A stretch of DNA of 64,000 nucleotides from Cupriavidus pauculus (GCF_008801835.1 NZ_VZOW01000007.1:124001-188000), one strand, 5' to 3'; shown: positions 18,165 to 27,357, numbered from the stretch's first letter. Made by a program: numbers and translations. The notes: generated by a model from the sequence alone, not told the origin.

Positions 18165-20312
18165 CTACTTCAGTTCCGCCTGCGCCTTCGGCCGCACCGA
18201 ATCAGCGGTGCCCTGGATAAAGGCCTTGATCTTCTCGACATCATCGGCGGTGAGCTTGCCGGTGAAATCGGGCATGCCGCGTGCCATGAACGGTCCCTTG
18301 AAGACGATCTTGTCCAGATGCTCGATCACGCCCGGGCTGACGAAGCCCAGGTTGGGAATGTTGCCGCCGCGGTCCACGCCGGGCACGCCGTGGCACATCA
18401 CGCAACTGCTGACGTAGAGCCCTGCGCCGTCGTTGACCTTGGCTGCGTCGTACTTCACGCCTTGCAGCAGGCCATCGGTGCGATATTGGACGAACGCGGG
18501 CGGCTTGGCCTTCGCGCCCAACGCGAAGGTGTAGACCGTGCCGGGCCCCTGGCGATCGGTGGCGCGCTGCGCCAGGCCATAGACGCCGCCCCAGCCCACC
18601 GCCACAGAGATGTACTGCTTGCCGTCGACCTGGTAGCTCACCGGCGCGGCGATCACGCCGGTGCCGGTGGGCGTTTCCCAGAGCTTCTCGCCGGACTTCG
18701 CGTCATACGCGGCGAAGCGTCCATCGGCGCTGCCCTGGAAGACCAGATTGCCGGCGGTGGTCAGCGTGCCGCCGTTCCACGGCGACACCTGCTCGTGCGA
18801 CCACGCCACCTGCTGCCGCACCGGATCCCACGCCAGCAGGCGGCCAAACGGCTTGGACTTCGGCGGCTCGGCGTTCAGGAACTTGGCAGTGTTCCAGCCC
18901 GTGTTGCCGCCCGGCTGCATCGGCTTTGCGCCATTGAAGGTCCATGCCTTGTCGTCCATCAGGTTGATCGGCACGTTCTGCGCGGGCAGATACACCAGAC
19001 CGGTCTGCGGATTGAAGGACATCGTGTGCCAGTTGTGCGCACCGTATGGGCCGGGAATCGCGTCGTAGGGTTTGTCGGCCGAGCGCGATTCCGGGTTTTC
19101 GATGGGGCGGCCGTTCTTGTCGTAACCGGTGGCCCAGTTCACATCGACGAAGTTCTTGGCGGAAATAAATTGCCCGTTGGTGCGGTCGATCACGAAGAAG
19201 AATCCGTTCTTGGGCGCGTGCAGGATGACCTTGCGGGGCTGGCCGTCGATGGTCAGGTCCGCCAGGATCATCGGCTGCGTGGACGTGTAGTCCCAGTTGT
19301 CGCCCGGCGTTTCCTGGTAGTGCCATTTGTACTTGCCGGTGTCCGGATCGAGCGCGACGATCGACGCCAGGTACAGGTTGTCGCCGCCTGCGGGGCTGCG
19401 TTTGCTGCGCGACCATGGCGATCCATTGCCCGTGCCGACGTACATCAGGTTCAGCTCGGGATCGAATGTGATCGAATCCCACGCGGTGCCGCCGCCGCCG
19501 GCTTCCCACCATTTGCCGGCAGGGTCCCAGGTCTTGGCGGCGCGTTCCATCGACTCGTCCTCGAACGGCTTTGACGGATCGCCCGGCACGGTGAACCAGC
19601 GCCATTTCTGCGCGCCGGTGTTGGCGTCGTACGCGGTCACGTAGCCGCGCACGCCGAACTCCGCGCCGCCATTGCCGATGATCACCTTGCCGTTGATGAC
19701 GCGCGGTGCGCCCGTGATCGTGTACGAATACTTGCGGTCGATGATGGTGTCCTTCTCCCAGACCTTGCGGCCCGTGGCGGCGTCCAGCGCAATCAGGCGG
19801 CCGTCGTACGACGCTACGAAGACCTTGCCCTGATAAAGCGCCACGCCGCGGTTCACCACATCGCAGCACCCGCGATAGCCGAGCGCGCGATCGACCTTCG
19901 GATCGAACGACCACAGCCGCTTGCCGGTACGCACGTCCACCGCATGCACCACGCTCCACGATGCGGTGACGTACATCACGCCATCTACCACCAGCGGCGT
20001 CGATTCCACGCCGCGCGTGGATTCGAGGTTATAGGACCACACCAGGCCCAGGTCCTTTACGTTGTTGCTGTTGATGGCGTCGAGGCGGCTGAAGCGGGTT
20101 TCCGCGTAGTCGAGGCCATAGCTGGGCCAGTCGGGCGTTTTCTCGGCATTGGCGCGGATAAACTGGCCGTTGACCTTGCTTGTGGCCGCGCGGATCTTGC
20201 TGGCCGATGGTGCAGCCGACTGCGCCGCCGCCGTCGCCGGCACGGCCATCAGGCAGGCCATGGCGATGGCCGCGCATCGATACCACGGGAGCCGTTTCGC
20301 GTTGTGGGTCAT
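18165..20312 (-). CDS. Quinohemoprotein (PQQ + heme c) alcohol dehydrogenase, type II
   Basis: A 715-residue periplasmic enzyme oxidising primary alcohols to aldehydes. After a signal peptide (about residues 1-31) comes an eight-bladed PQQ propeller with the vicinal disulfide GCCD (C149-C150). The inferred calcium ligands are E218, N296 and catalytic D341 in NWDYTSTQP. The residue two after D341 is threonine, not aspartate, which fits a calcium rather than a lanthanide enzyme. A C-terminal cytochrome c carries CVMCHG (C637, C640, H641). A GGAGACA ribosome site precedes the ATG. It lies with the aldehyde dehydrogenase and acyl-CoA synthetase genes, a full alcohol-to-acyl-CoA route. Confidence 0.93.
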   Translation of the reverse strand: MTHNAKRLPWYRCAAIAMACLMAVPATAAAQSAAPSASKIRAATSKVNGQFIRANAEKTPDWPSYGLDYAETRFSRLDAINSNNVKDLGLVWSYNLESTRGVESTPLVVDGVMYVTASWSVVHAVDVRTGKRLWSFDPKVDRALGYRGCCDVVNRGVALYQGKVFVASYDGRLIALDAATGRKVWEKDTIIDRKYSYTITGAPRVINGKVIIGNGGAEFGVRGYVTAYDANTGAQKWRWFTVPGDPSKPFEDESMERAAKTWDPAGKWWEAGGGGTAWDSITFDPELNLMYVGTGNGSPWSRSKRSPAGGDNLYLASIVALDPDTGKYKWHYQETPGDNWDYTSTQPMILADLTIDGQPRKVILHAPKNGFFFVIDRTNGQFISAKNFVDVNWATGYDKNGRPIENPESRSADKPYDAIPGPYGAHNWHTMSFNPQTGLVYLPAQNVPINLMDDKAWTFNGAKPMQPGGNTGWNTAKFLNAEPPKSKPFGRLLAWDPVRQQVAWSHEQVSPWNGGTLTTAGNLVFQGSADGRFAAYDAKSGEKLWETPTGTGVIAAPVSYQVDGKQYISVAVGWGGVYGLAQRATDRQGPGTVYTFALGAKAKPPAFVQYRTDGLLQGVKYDAAKVNDGAGLYVSSCVMCHGVPGVDRGGNIPNLGFVSPGVIEHLDKIVFKGPFMARGMPDFTGKLTADDVEKIKAFIQGTADSVRPKAQAELK

Positions 20313-20492
20313 CTTCTCTGTCTCCTCGAATCGTTGTTCTGGAATTGTTCTGGTGCGGCGCGCTTCCTGCTTTTATGTGTTTCCGGTTCGTCCTTGTCAC
20401 GTCGCGGCGCCTGACGGTCGCCGCGTGACCGCCAGGCTCCAAACCTTCAACCTCTCGTCTCAACTCTCCAGCTACAACCTCCGGGCCGCCGC

Positions 20493-21971
20493 TCAATACG
20501 CCATGCAGACCGATTTCAGTTCCGTATACGATTCGATCGCAGAGCGGCCGTGTTCGCGCCCCACGCCGGAGGCCTTGTAGCCGCCGAACGGCATATTGGG
20601 ATCGATGACGTTATGGCAGTTGACCCACACGGTGCCCGCATCGATGCCGTCGACCAGCCGCTGCACCGCGCGGAGGTTGTTGCTCCACACGCTGGCGCCC
20701 AGGCCGTAGGCGGACTGGTTGGCCGCCGCCAGCACCGCATCGAGATCGTCGAACGGCATTGCCACCACCACGGGGCCAAACACTTCCTCGCGCACGATTT
20801 CCAGATCGCGGCTGCCGGTGTTGGCCACCACCGTGGGCCGCACGAAATAGCCGTCGCGCTGCACCTCCGCGCCGCCCGCGACGATTTCCGCGCCTTCCCT
20901 GCGGCTGGTATCGATCATGCCCACCACCTTGTCGCGATGGCGCGCCGACACCAGCGGCCCCATCTGGCTGGCCGGATCGAGCCCCGATCCCAGCACCATC
21001 GCATCGGCCACGCGCGCAATGCCTTCGACCACATGGTCATAGTGGCGGCGCGATACATAAAGGCGCGACCCAGCCGTGCAGACCTGCCCCTGATTGAAGA
21101 AGATGGCCGCTGACGCGCCCTGGATCGCCACCGCCGGGTCGCAGTCGTCGAGCACCACCACCGGGCTTTTGCCGCCCAACTCCAGCGAGACGCGGCGAAT
21201 ATCCTGCCCACAGCGTGCGCCGATCAGGCGGCCCACTTCGGTCGATCCGGTGAAGGTGATCTTGTCCACGCCGGGGTGCGCCACCAGCGCCGCGCCGGCC
21301 ACGCCATCGCCGGTCACCACGTTGAACACGCCGGGCGGAAAGCCTGCCTCGAGCGCCAGTTCGCCCAGCCGGATCGCGGTCAGCGGGGTTTCTTCCGCGG
21401 GCTTGAGCACCACCGTGCAGCCGCATGCAAGCGCGGGTGCGATTTTCCACACCGCCATCAGCAGCGGAAAATTCCACGGCACGATGGCGCCCACCACGCC
21501 CACCGGCGCGCGGCGCGTCGACGCGCTGTAGCGTGTGCCCGGCGGATGCGGCATCGAGATATCGAACGTCTGGCCGTCGATCTTGGTGGCCCATCCCGCC
21601 ATGTAGCGCAGCCATTGCGCGCTGCCGCCGACATCGAGTCCATGCGCAAAGGCCAGCAGTTTGCCGTTGTTCAGCGTTTCCAGGCGCGCCAGCTCTTCGC
21701 CGTGCTGCTCTACCAGATCGGCCAGTTTCAGCAGCAGGCGCTCGCGCTGCGCGGGCATCAAGTCGCGCCAAGCGGCGCTCTGGAAGGCTTGCCGCGCGCT
21801 GGCCACGGCAGCATCGACGTCGGCTGCGTCGCCACTTGGCACGTGCGCGATGGTTTGGCCGGTGGCGGGATCGAAGACCGCGAACGTCTCGCCCGATGCG
21901 GCCTGGCGCCATTGGCCGTCGATCAACATGTCGCTGCGGATGGGATGAGGATGCTGTTCCGGGGCGTTCAC
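20493..21971 (-). CDS. NAD(P)-dependent aldehyde dehydrogenase
   Basis: A 492-residue aldehyde dehydrogenase. The start is taken as the GTG at 21971 because AGGAGACACGC sits directly before it; the open frame continues upstream but without a ribosome site. The NAD-binding VPWNFPLLMAVWKIAPALACG region, catalytic glutamate in LELGGKSPVVV and catalytic cysteine in NQGQVCTAGSRL are all present. Downstream (leftward) is the quinohemoprotein dehydrogenase, whose aldehyde product is the likely substrate. Divergence or co-control with the adjacent AraC gene is likely, since both are leftward and 106 bases apart. Confidence 0.92.
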   Translation of the reverse strand: MNAPEQHPHPIRSDMLIDGQWRQAASGETFAVFDPATGQTIAHVPSGDAADVDAAVASARQAFQSAAWRDLMPAQRERLLLKLADLVEQHGEELARLETLNNGKLLAFAHGLDVGGSAQWLRYMAGWATKIDGQTFDISMPHPPGTRYSASTRRAPVGVVGAIVPWNFPLLMAVWKIAPALACGCTVVLKPAEETPLTAIRLGELALEAGFPPGVFNVVTGDGVAGAALVAHPGVDKITFTGSTEVGRLIGARCGQDIRRVSLELGGKSPVVVLDDCDPAVAIQGASAAIFFNQGQVCTAGSRLYVSRRHYDHVVEGIARVADAMVLGSGLDPASQMGPLVSARHRDKVVGMIDTSRREGAEIVAGGAEVQRDGYFVRPTVVANTGSRDLEIVREEVFGPVVVAMPFDDLDAVLAAANQSAYGLGASVWSNNLRAVQRLVDGIDAGTVWVNCHNVIDPNMPFGGYKASGVGREHGRSAIESYTELKSVCMAY

Positions 21972-22077
21972 GCGTGTCTCCTGTCGTTGTTCGTGGAGGA
22001 CAGAAGGTAGCAACGCCGTCGCGCGCTGGCTTGTCTGTGCGTGCATAGTGCTTGTCGCTGGGTGCACGCCACGCGGG

Positions 22078-23079
22078 TCAGATTTGCTGCATTGCGGGAT
22101 CGCTGGGGGCGTGGTGCTTGCCCTGACGCCATTGCGACGGGCTCATGCCGAATCGCTCGTGAAACGCGCGGCTGAAATGTGCCGCATCGACAAAGCCAAG
22201 CCCGAACGCCACTTCCGTGATGCTCGGCCCTATGCCGTCGCGCGCCGCCAACTGCTGCGCGGCGCGTTGCAGGCGTCTTGCCTGAATATAGGCGTGGGGC
22301 GTCTGCCCATATTCGCGGAACAGGTTGTAAAGCGTGCGGCGCGATACGTTGAACACGGTGGCCAGGCGCTGCGCGCACAGGTCGGGGTCGTGCAGTTCGG
22401 CGTCGATATACGCCACGATGCGGCGCACGCGGCTATCGCCGAGCCGATGCCGCGCAGCAGGCGCGTGCGGTGGCGCGGCGGCTTGCAACGCGGTTTCGAC
22501 CAGCGCCACCATCGAATCCTCAAGCACGCCCTGCGCGCGATGATCCAGCGCGTGACCGCCCATCGCATCATGGAGCAATCCGCCCAGCGCCGCGGCCGCG
22601 ATGCGCGCCGCGCCCACGCCGGGCAGCGCGCGCCCGCACAGCGTGCGCGCCGGCTCCTGCCAGCCAAAGCTGCGCGCTTGCGGCACCAGCAGTACCAGTG
22701 CGCGGCAGCCTTCGGCCATCTCGACGCTGTAAGGCTGCGTCGTATCGTAGACGGACCACGCGCCCGGATTCAGCACCGCCTCGTGCTCGCGCTGCGCAAT
22801 CCGGCTGGCGCCGGCCAACTGCCAGAAGATCTTGAAGTAGCCCGCATCCGAGGCTTCGGCATGGGCGCGCCGACGCACCACGCGATGCGCGCCGACTTCG
22901 ATATCGCCCACCACGCTGTCGCCAAAATGGGCCAGGCTGGCACGGCCCCGAAAATCGCCGCGCGTGTCGCGCGCGCAATCGAGCGGCAGGAAGTTGGCGC
23001 TGATCGCCTCGCTCCATTCGGCGAAGCTGCTCGCACAAACGGAAACCGAAGACTGCAAGGAACGCTGCACGTCGCGCAT
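22078..23079 (-). CDS. AraC-family regulator of alcohol/aldehyde oxidation genes
   Basis: A 333-residue regulator from the ATG at 23079, which has a strong GGAGGT site eight bases upstream. Residues about 20-190 form an AraC-binding-like sensor domain (FLPLDCARDTRGDFRG, YFKIFWQLAGAS). The C-terminal AraC DNA-binding domain follows, with RRIVAYIDAELHDPDLCAQRLA and EVAFGLGFVDAAHFSRAFHERFGMSPSQWR. FeaR- and AlkS-like relatives control aldehyde and alcohol dehydrogenases. It lies directly upstream of the aldehyde dehydrogenase and probably activates the alcohol oxidation genes. Confidence 0.88.
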   Translation of the reverse strand: MRDVQRSLQSSVSVCASSFAEWSEAISANFLPLDCARDTRGDFRGRASLAHFGDSVVGDIEVGAHRVVRRRAHAEASDAGYFKIFWQLAGASRIAQREHEAVLNPGAWSVYDTTQPYSVEMAEGCRALVLLVPQARSFGWQEPARTLCGRALPGVGAARIAAAALGGLLHDAMGGHALDHRAQGVLEDSMVALVETALQAAAPPHAPAARHRLGDSRVRRIVAYIDAELHDPDLCAQRLATVFNVSRRTLYNLFREYGQTPHAYIQARRLQRAAQQLAARDGIGPSITEVAFGLGFVDAAHFSRAFHERFGMSPSQWRQGKHHAPSDPAMQQI

Positions 23080-23399
23080 CTTGGACACCTCCGCCGGGAG
23101 TGGGCTGACCGCAGGGTCGTCGCGTCGGCAAATCGATAGCACGCCATCGCGGCCCGTACGGGATCGTGCAAGAGCCTAATGCAAAGGCACGCACCCGACA
23201 ATCGGCGCATGCACGCAGTCACCCGCCCTGCGGAATGGCCTGCGCGTCGCGCTGCATTGCAACATTGGCCGGTGCGGGGAAACCCTGCGCATGTCGAAGC
23301 GGGGCGATAACCGACGCGGGACGCCACGGCAAATTCCTGCCGAAGTCCGGTCGCGCCAGCCGCCACCGCCGCGCGTCAGTCGTCGCATCAGGCGTCGCG
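23080..23399. other. Intergenic region upstream of the AraC gene
   Basis: No gene is supported in these 320 bases. The region would hold the promoter of the leftward AraC gene and the 3' end of the acyl-CoA synthetase transcript, whose tail carries the 12-base repeats described separately. Confidence 0.5.
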
Positions 23400-23409
23400 T
23401 CAGACGTCG
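23374..23409. repeat. Three tandem 12-base repeats giving serial in-frame stop codons
   Basis: CGTCAGTCGTCG, CATCAGGCGTCG and CGTCAGACGTCG follow each other across the 3' end of the acyl-CoA synthetase gene. On the minus strand each unit supplies a TGA in the same frame, so the gene ends with three stops spaced 12 bases apart. Confidence 0.75.
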
Positions 23410-25037
23410 ATCGCCGCGTTCGACTTCAGTTGCTTGCGCAGTTCGAACTTCTGGATCTTGCCGGTCGACGTCTTGGGCAGCGGTCCGAAGTAGACCGCCT
23501 TCGGCACCTTGAAGCCGGCCAGCAGCGTGCGGCAGTGCGCAATGATCTGCTCGGCCGTGGCGTCGGCGCCGTCCTTCAGTTCGACGAAGGCGCACGGCGT
23601 TTCGCCCCACTTGCTGTCGGGCTGCGCGACCACGGCGACCGCCATCACGGCCGGATGCCGGTAGATCGCATCTTCCACTTCCACGCTGGAAATGTTCTCG
23701 CCGCCGGAGATGATGATGTCCTTGCTGCGGTCCTTGATCTTGATGTAGCCGTCCGGCATCAGCACGCCGAGGTCGCCCGTATGGAACCAGCCGCCGGCAA
23801 ACGCTTCGCGCGTGGCACGGTCGTTCTTCAGATAACCCTTCATGCAGATATTGCCGCGGAACATGATTTCGCCGATGGTCTCGCCATCGCGCGGCACCGG
23901 CTGCATGGTGTCGGGATCCAGCACCGTGACGCCCGCTTGCAGGTGATAGCGCACGCCCTGACGCGCCTTGAGCACCGCGCGTTCCTCGGTGGACAGCGCG
24001 CGCCATTCGTCCTGCTCCGCGCACGCAGCGGCCGGCCCATAAACTTCGGTCAGTCCGTACACATGCGACAGTTCGAAGCCCATGGCCTCCATCTGCGCCA
24101 GCACCGCGGCGGGCGGCGGCGCGCCGGCCACCATGCCGCGCACCGGTCCGCGCAGACCCTCGCGCCATGCGGGTGGCGCGCTGACCAGCGCGGTATGCAC
24201 GATCGGCGCCGCGCAGTAATGGGTCACGCCTTCATCGCGCATCAGATCGAACACCAGCTTCGGTTCGAACTTGCGCAGGCATACGTTCACGCCTGCGCGC
24301 GCCGCCACGGTCCACGGAAAACACCAGCCGTTGCAGTGGAACATCGGCAGCGTCCAGAGGTAGACCGGATGCTTGCCCATGTCCCATTCCAAAATGTTGG
24401 AGATGGCATTGAGCGCCGCACCGCGATGATGGTAGACCACGCCCTTCGGGTCGCCAGTGGTGCCGGACGTGTAGTTCAGCGCAATGGCGTCCCATTCGTC
24501 GCCGGGCGTGCGCCAGTCGAATTCCGGATCGCCGCCGGCCAGGAAGCGCTCGTAGTCGGTGTCGCCGAACGGTGCGTCGATGGCCGGCCCGAGCGCGTCA
24601 TGCACGGCGATCACCTTCAATCCCGGCACCTCGCGCGCAAGCTGGCGGGCCACATCGGCAAACTCGGTGTCGGCCAGCAGCACGCGCGCCTCGCCATGGC
24701 GCAGCATGAAGACCAGATTGGCGGCGTCCAGGCGGATATTGAGCGCGTTGAGCACGGCGCCGGCCATCGGCACGCCGAAGTGCGCCTCCACCATTGCCGG
24801 CGTATTCGGCAGCAGCGCGGCCACGGTATCGCCGCGCCCGATGCCTGCACGCGCCAGCGCGCTGGCCAGGCGGCGGCAGCGCGCGTAGGTGTCGCGCCAG
24901 TTCTGCCGCACCGGTCCGTGCGCGATGGCAAGCCGGTGACCGTACACCTGCGCGGCGCGCGCGATGAAGTCGAGCGGCGTCAGCGGCACGAAGTTGGCGG
25001 GATTGCGGGCCAGCCCGGTGTCGAAATCGGTCGGCAT
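23400..25037 (-). CDS. Acyl-CoA synthetase (AMP-forming), AlkK/FadD3-like
   Basis: A 545-residue adenylate-forming ligase converting a carboxylic acid, CoA and ATP to acyl-CoA, AMP and pyrophosphate. The start at 25037 has AGGAGACACCCATC directly upstream. Diagnostic motifs are the P-loop-like NYTSGTTGDPKGV, GWFHTGDLG and the C-terminal catalytic lysine in KTSTGKIQKFEL. The sequence is closest in style to medium-chain or branched-chain acid ligases of the AlkK type. With the alcohol and aldehyde dehydrogenases it would complete activation of an alcohol to an acyl-CoA. It is divergent from a Crp/Fnr regulator. Confidence 0.9.
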   Translation of the reverse strand: MPTDFDTGLARNPANFVPLTPLDFIARAAQVYGHRLAIAHGPVRQNWRDTYARCRRLASALARAGIGRGDTVAALLPNTPAMVEAHFGVPMAGAVLNALNIRLDAANLVFMLRHGEARVLLADTEFADVARQLAREVPGLKVIAVHDALGPAIDAPFGDTDYERFLAGGDPEFDWRTPGDEWDAIALNYTSGTTGDPKGVVYHHRGAALNAISNILEWDMGKHPVYLWTLPMFHCNGWCFPWTVAARAGVNVCLRKFEPKLVFDLMRDEGVTHYCAAPIVHTALVSAPPAWREGLRGPVRGMVAGAPPPAAVLAQMEAMGFELSHVYGLTEVYGPAAACAEQDEWRALSTEERAVLKARQGVRYHLQAGVTVLDPDTMQPVPRDGETIGEIMFRGNICMKGYLKNDRATREAFAGGWFHTGDLGVLMPDGYIKIKDRSKDIIISGGENISSVEVEDAIYRHPAVMAVAVVAQPDSKWGETPCAFVELKDGADATAEQIIAHCRTLLAGFKVPKAVYFGPLPKTSTGKIQKFELRKQLKSNAAIDV

Positions 25038-25165
25038 GATGGGTGTCTCCTGTATGGATCCTGACGGATGCGTTGTGTGTTGTCGCATGCACGCTATCAT
25101 TGCGGCGCCTGCTCACTCTGTCGCCTGGACGACAGAGGTGCGCTTCACTCGCTCCCCGACTTCCG

Positions 25166-25846
25166 ATGAACGTCCACGCTGTGCTCGATCAACACGACTG
25201 GTATCGCGCGCTTTCGCCCGCGCATCAGGCGCTGGCCGCGGCGGAAACGATCGTGCGTAATTATCCGGCCGACAGTTATATTGCGCGGCGCGGCGAGTAT
25301 TCGCGTTACTGGATCGGCGTCGATGCGGGCCTGATCAAGCTGGCCGTCTATACGCCGGACGGGCGTGGATGCACGTTTTGCGGCGTACCGGCGGGCGGCT
25401 GGTGCGGCGAGGGCAGCGTGATCAAGCGCGAGGCGCGCCGTTACGACGTGATCGCAATCCGCGAATCCCGCGTGCTGCTGGTGCCCGAGCCGGTCTTCAA
25501 CACGCTGCTGGCCGACAGCCTGCCGTTTGCCGGATACGTGGTGCGCCAGCTCAACGAGCGCATGGGCCAGTTTATCGCCATGGTGCAGAACGACCGCCTG
25601 CTGGGCGCCGACGCGCGCGTGGCGCAGGCCATCGCCCAGCTGTTTCATCCGGCGCTGTATCCGCGCACCAGCGCCGTGCTGGAGCTGTCGCAGGAGGAAA
25701 TCGGTCTGCTGACCGGTTTGTCGCGTCAGCGTGTGAATCAGGCGCTGCGCCGGCTGGAAGCGGAAGGCATGGTCGGTCTGTCCTACCAGACCATCCGCGT
25801 GACCGATCTGGAAGCGCTGCGCCGCTTCGGCCTGTCGGAGCTGTGA
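25166..25846 (+). CDS. Crp/Fnr-family transcriptional regulator
   Basis: A 226-residue regulator from the ATG at 25166. Residues about 20-130 form a cyclic-nucleotide-binding-like beta roll (YIARRGEYSRYWIGVDAGLIKL). The C-terminal winged helix reads LSQEEIGLLTGLSRQRVNQALRRLEAEGMV. FNR-type N-terminal cysteines are absent, though three cysteines occur in TFCGVPAGGWCGEG and nearby. It is divergent from the acyl-CoA synthetase gene across 128 bases and may regulate it; similar pairs are common in Burkholderiales. A HAD gene follows in the same direction. Confidence 0.88.
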   Translation: MNVHAVLDQHDWYRALSPAHQALAAAETIVRNYPADSYIARRGEYSRYWIGVDAGLIKLAVYTPDGRGCTFCGVPAGGWCGEGSVIKREARRYDVIAIRESRVLLVPEPVFNTLLADSLPFAGYVVRQLNERMGQFIAMVQNDRLLGADARVAQAIAQLFHPALYPRTSAVLELSQEEIGLLTGLSRQRVNQALRRLEAEGMVGLSYQTIRVTDLEALRRFGLSEL

Positions 25847-25954
25847 TCCGGCGCAGTGATCCGGCAATGTGCTGCGATGCAGCGATTGGGTTTTACGTCC
25901 GGCGCGGATCTTGGTAAATTCCACGGGCTTACCCCCATCCCGGCACCCTCCCTC

Positions 25955-26707
25955 ATGCATTCCCTGGCCAGTATCGCGGCAATTTCCCTCGACCTCGACG
26001 ACACCCTGTGGGCTTTCGGCCCGGCGGTGATTCGCGCCGAACAGACGCTGCACGACTGGTTGCTGCAACAGGCGCCGCGCACCGCCGCCGTGCTGACATC
26101 GCCGCAAGTGCTGGGGGAGTTGCGTGCGCGCTTCCAGGCGTCGCGTCCCGATCTGGCGCACAACCTGCGCGAATTGCGGCTCGGGTCGATCCGCATGGCG
26201 CTGGAGCTTGCGGACGAGGATCCGGCGCTGGCGCAGGCCGCCTACGACGTATTTTTCGCGGCGCGCCAGCGCGTCGATTTCTTCGAGGATGCGTTTCCGG
26301 CGCTGGAATGGCTGAGCCGACGGTTTCCGTTGGTGGCGGTATCGAACGGCAATGCCAGCCTCAGGGTGACCGGTGGGCATCACTTTTTTCAAGCCGCGCT
26401 GAATCCGGAGAGTGCGGGCTGTGCCAAGCCCGATGCCGCCATCTTTCACGCTGCGGTGCAGGCGGCAGGCTGCCGTCCCGAGCAGATGCTGCACGTGGGC
26501 GACGATGCGGATCTCGATGTGGTGGGGGCGCTGGCGGCAGGCCTGCAGGCCGCGTGGGTGGTGCGCGACGCCGCCGCGGACGCCGCGAGATGGGCACGCC
26601 GCGGCCAGGCGCCGCATCTGATCGTGCGGGATCTTTATGCGCTATGCCGCGCGATCGATCCGAACTGCCCGGTGGCGCGCGCGATGCCGGCGCGCACCGC
26701 GCACTGA
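25955..26707 (+). CDS. HAD-superfamily hydrolase
   Basis: A 250-residue haloacid-dehalogenase-family phosphatase. All four catalytic motifs are visible: ISLDLDDTLW (nucleophile and acid aspartates), VAVSNGNA, the lysine in CAKPDAAIF, and HVGDDADLDVVGA. The cap domain lies between motifs I and II, as in subfamily I. It is probably a sugar-phosphate, nucleotide or phosphoglycolate-type phosphatase; the substrate cannot be read from sequence. The start at 25955 (MHSLASIAA) removes an unsupported upstream extension. Confidence 0.88.
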   Translation: MHSLASIAAISLDLDDTLWAFGPAVIRAEQTLHDWLLQQAPRTAAVLTSPQVLGELRARFQASRPDLAHNLRELRLGSIRMALELADEDPALAQAAYDVFFAARQRVDFFEDAFPALEWLSRRFPLVAVSNGNASLRVTGGHHFFQAALNPESAGCAKPDAAIFHAAVQAAGCRPEQMLHVGDDADLDVVGALAAGLQAAWVVRDAAADAARWARRGQAPHLIVRDLYALCRAIDPNCPVARAMPARTAH

Positions 26708-26719
26708 GCCGCGCGCGGC

Positions 26720-26896
26720 TTATTCTTCGGGTTTTTCCGCCGGCACGGCCTTGCCCAGCAGTTTGCCCAGCAGACCGTTCTTGCTCGCCGGCTGGCGTTG
26801 CGCCTTCGGCAGCGAGCCGCCCCGGTTGGCGCCGCTCTGCTTCATGCTGTTGGCGATCTTGAGGCCCTTGTTCTTTTCCAGGTCGGTTTTCTTCAC
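26720..26896 (-). CDS. Small basic conserved-type hypothetical protein, GTG start
   Basis: A 58-codon frame starting at GTG, eight bases after AAAGGAA. The protein opens MKKTDLEKNKGLKIANSMKQ and ends GLLGKLLGKAVPAEKPEE. It is lysine-rich, has no signal peptide or membrane segment, and contains a short amphipathic GLLGKLLGK repeat. Codon third positions are strongly G/C, as in neighbouring genes. The function is unknown; a nucleic-acid or ribosome-associated role is possible from the charge but is a guess. Confidence 0.65.
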   Translation of the reverse strand: MKKTDLEKNKGLKIANSMKQSGANRGGSLPKAQRQPASKNGLLGKLLGKAVPAEKPEE

Positions 26897-26983
26897 GACG
26901 TCATTCCTTTGATTGAGCCCGGCATTGTACGCAGGTGCGGCGCGGTGCAGCCGATTCGCCGTTCGCGCATGACATGGCGCGGG

Positions 26984-27241
26984 TCAGTCGTCGCCCTTGA
27001 TGGCCTTTTTCGTCGCGTAGTAGCCGCGCTTTGACGTGTCGGCCACGGCGTGACCCGCCGCCTTGGCGCCATGGCCGACGGCGCGTGCCGCATCCGCCAC
27101 GGCATGACCGGTTTTCTTGCCGGCTTCCTTGACGCCTTCCTTGAAGGCGCGGGCATCCGACGCCACACTGGCGTGGGCCAGCGGGCTGGCTGCCGCCGTG
27201 GCGGCCACCGTCAGGGCGAGGATCGAGGTCTTGAGCTTCAT
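26984..27241 (-). CDS. Small secreted alanine/lysine-rich protein
   Basis: An 85-residue protein with a signal peptide (MKLKTSILALTVAATAAASPLAHA) and a mature part made of imperfect 11-residue amphipathic repeats (KEAGKKTGHAV, GHGAKAAGHAV). The repeats resemble late-embryogenesis-abundant and histone-H1-like helices. A periplasmic desiccation or stress-protection role is possible. It stands alone between the 58-residue gene and a serine hydrolase gene. Confidence 0.7.
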   Translation of the reverse strand: MKLKTSILALTVAATAAASPLAHASVASDARAFKEGVKEAGKKTGHAVADAARAVGHGAKAAGHAVADTSKRGYYATKKAIKGDD

Positions 27242-27357
27242 AGGGATTGGGGGCGTGCGGTTTTTCCGTGCGGGTATTGTAGTCGCCTGTCGTTGCCTGT
27301 CCGCAGCGTCGTGACGGAGGCCGGCGGGTCGCGCCGGCCCGCCGGGCGCCGGCCGTT

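Noticed and set aside
20493-22067. Upstream ATG extension of the aldehyde dehydrogenase
   Set aside because: The added 32 residues have no ribosome site and lie outside the family length; the GTG at 21971 with AGGAG is preferred.
23374-23409. CRISPR-like repeat array
   Set aside because: Units are 12 bases, directly adjacent, without spacers, and partly coding.
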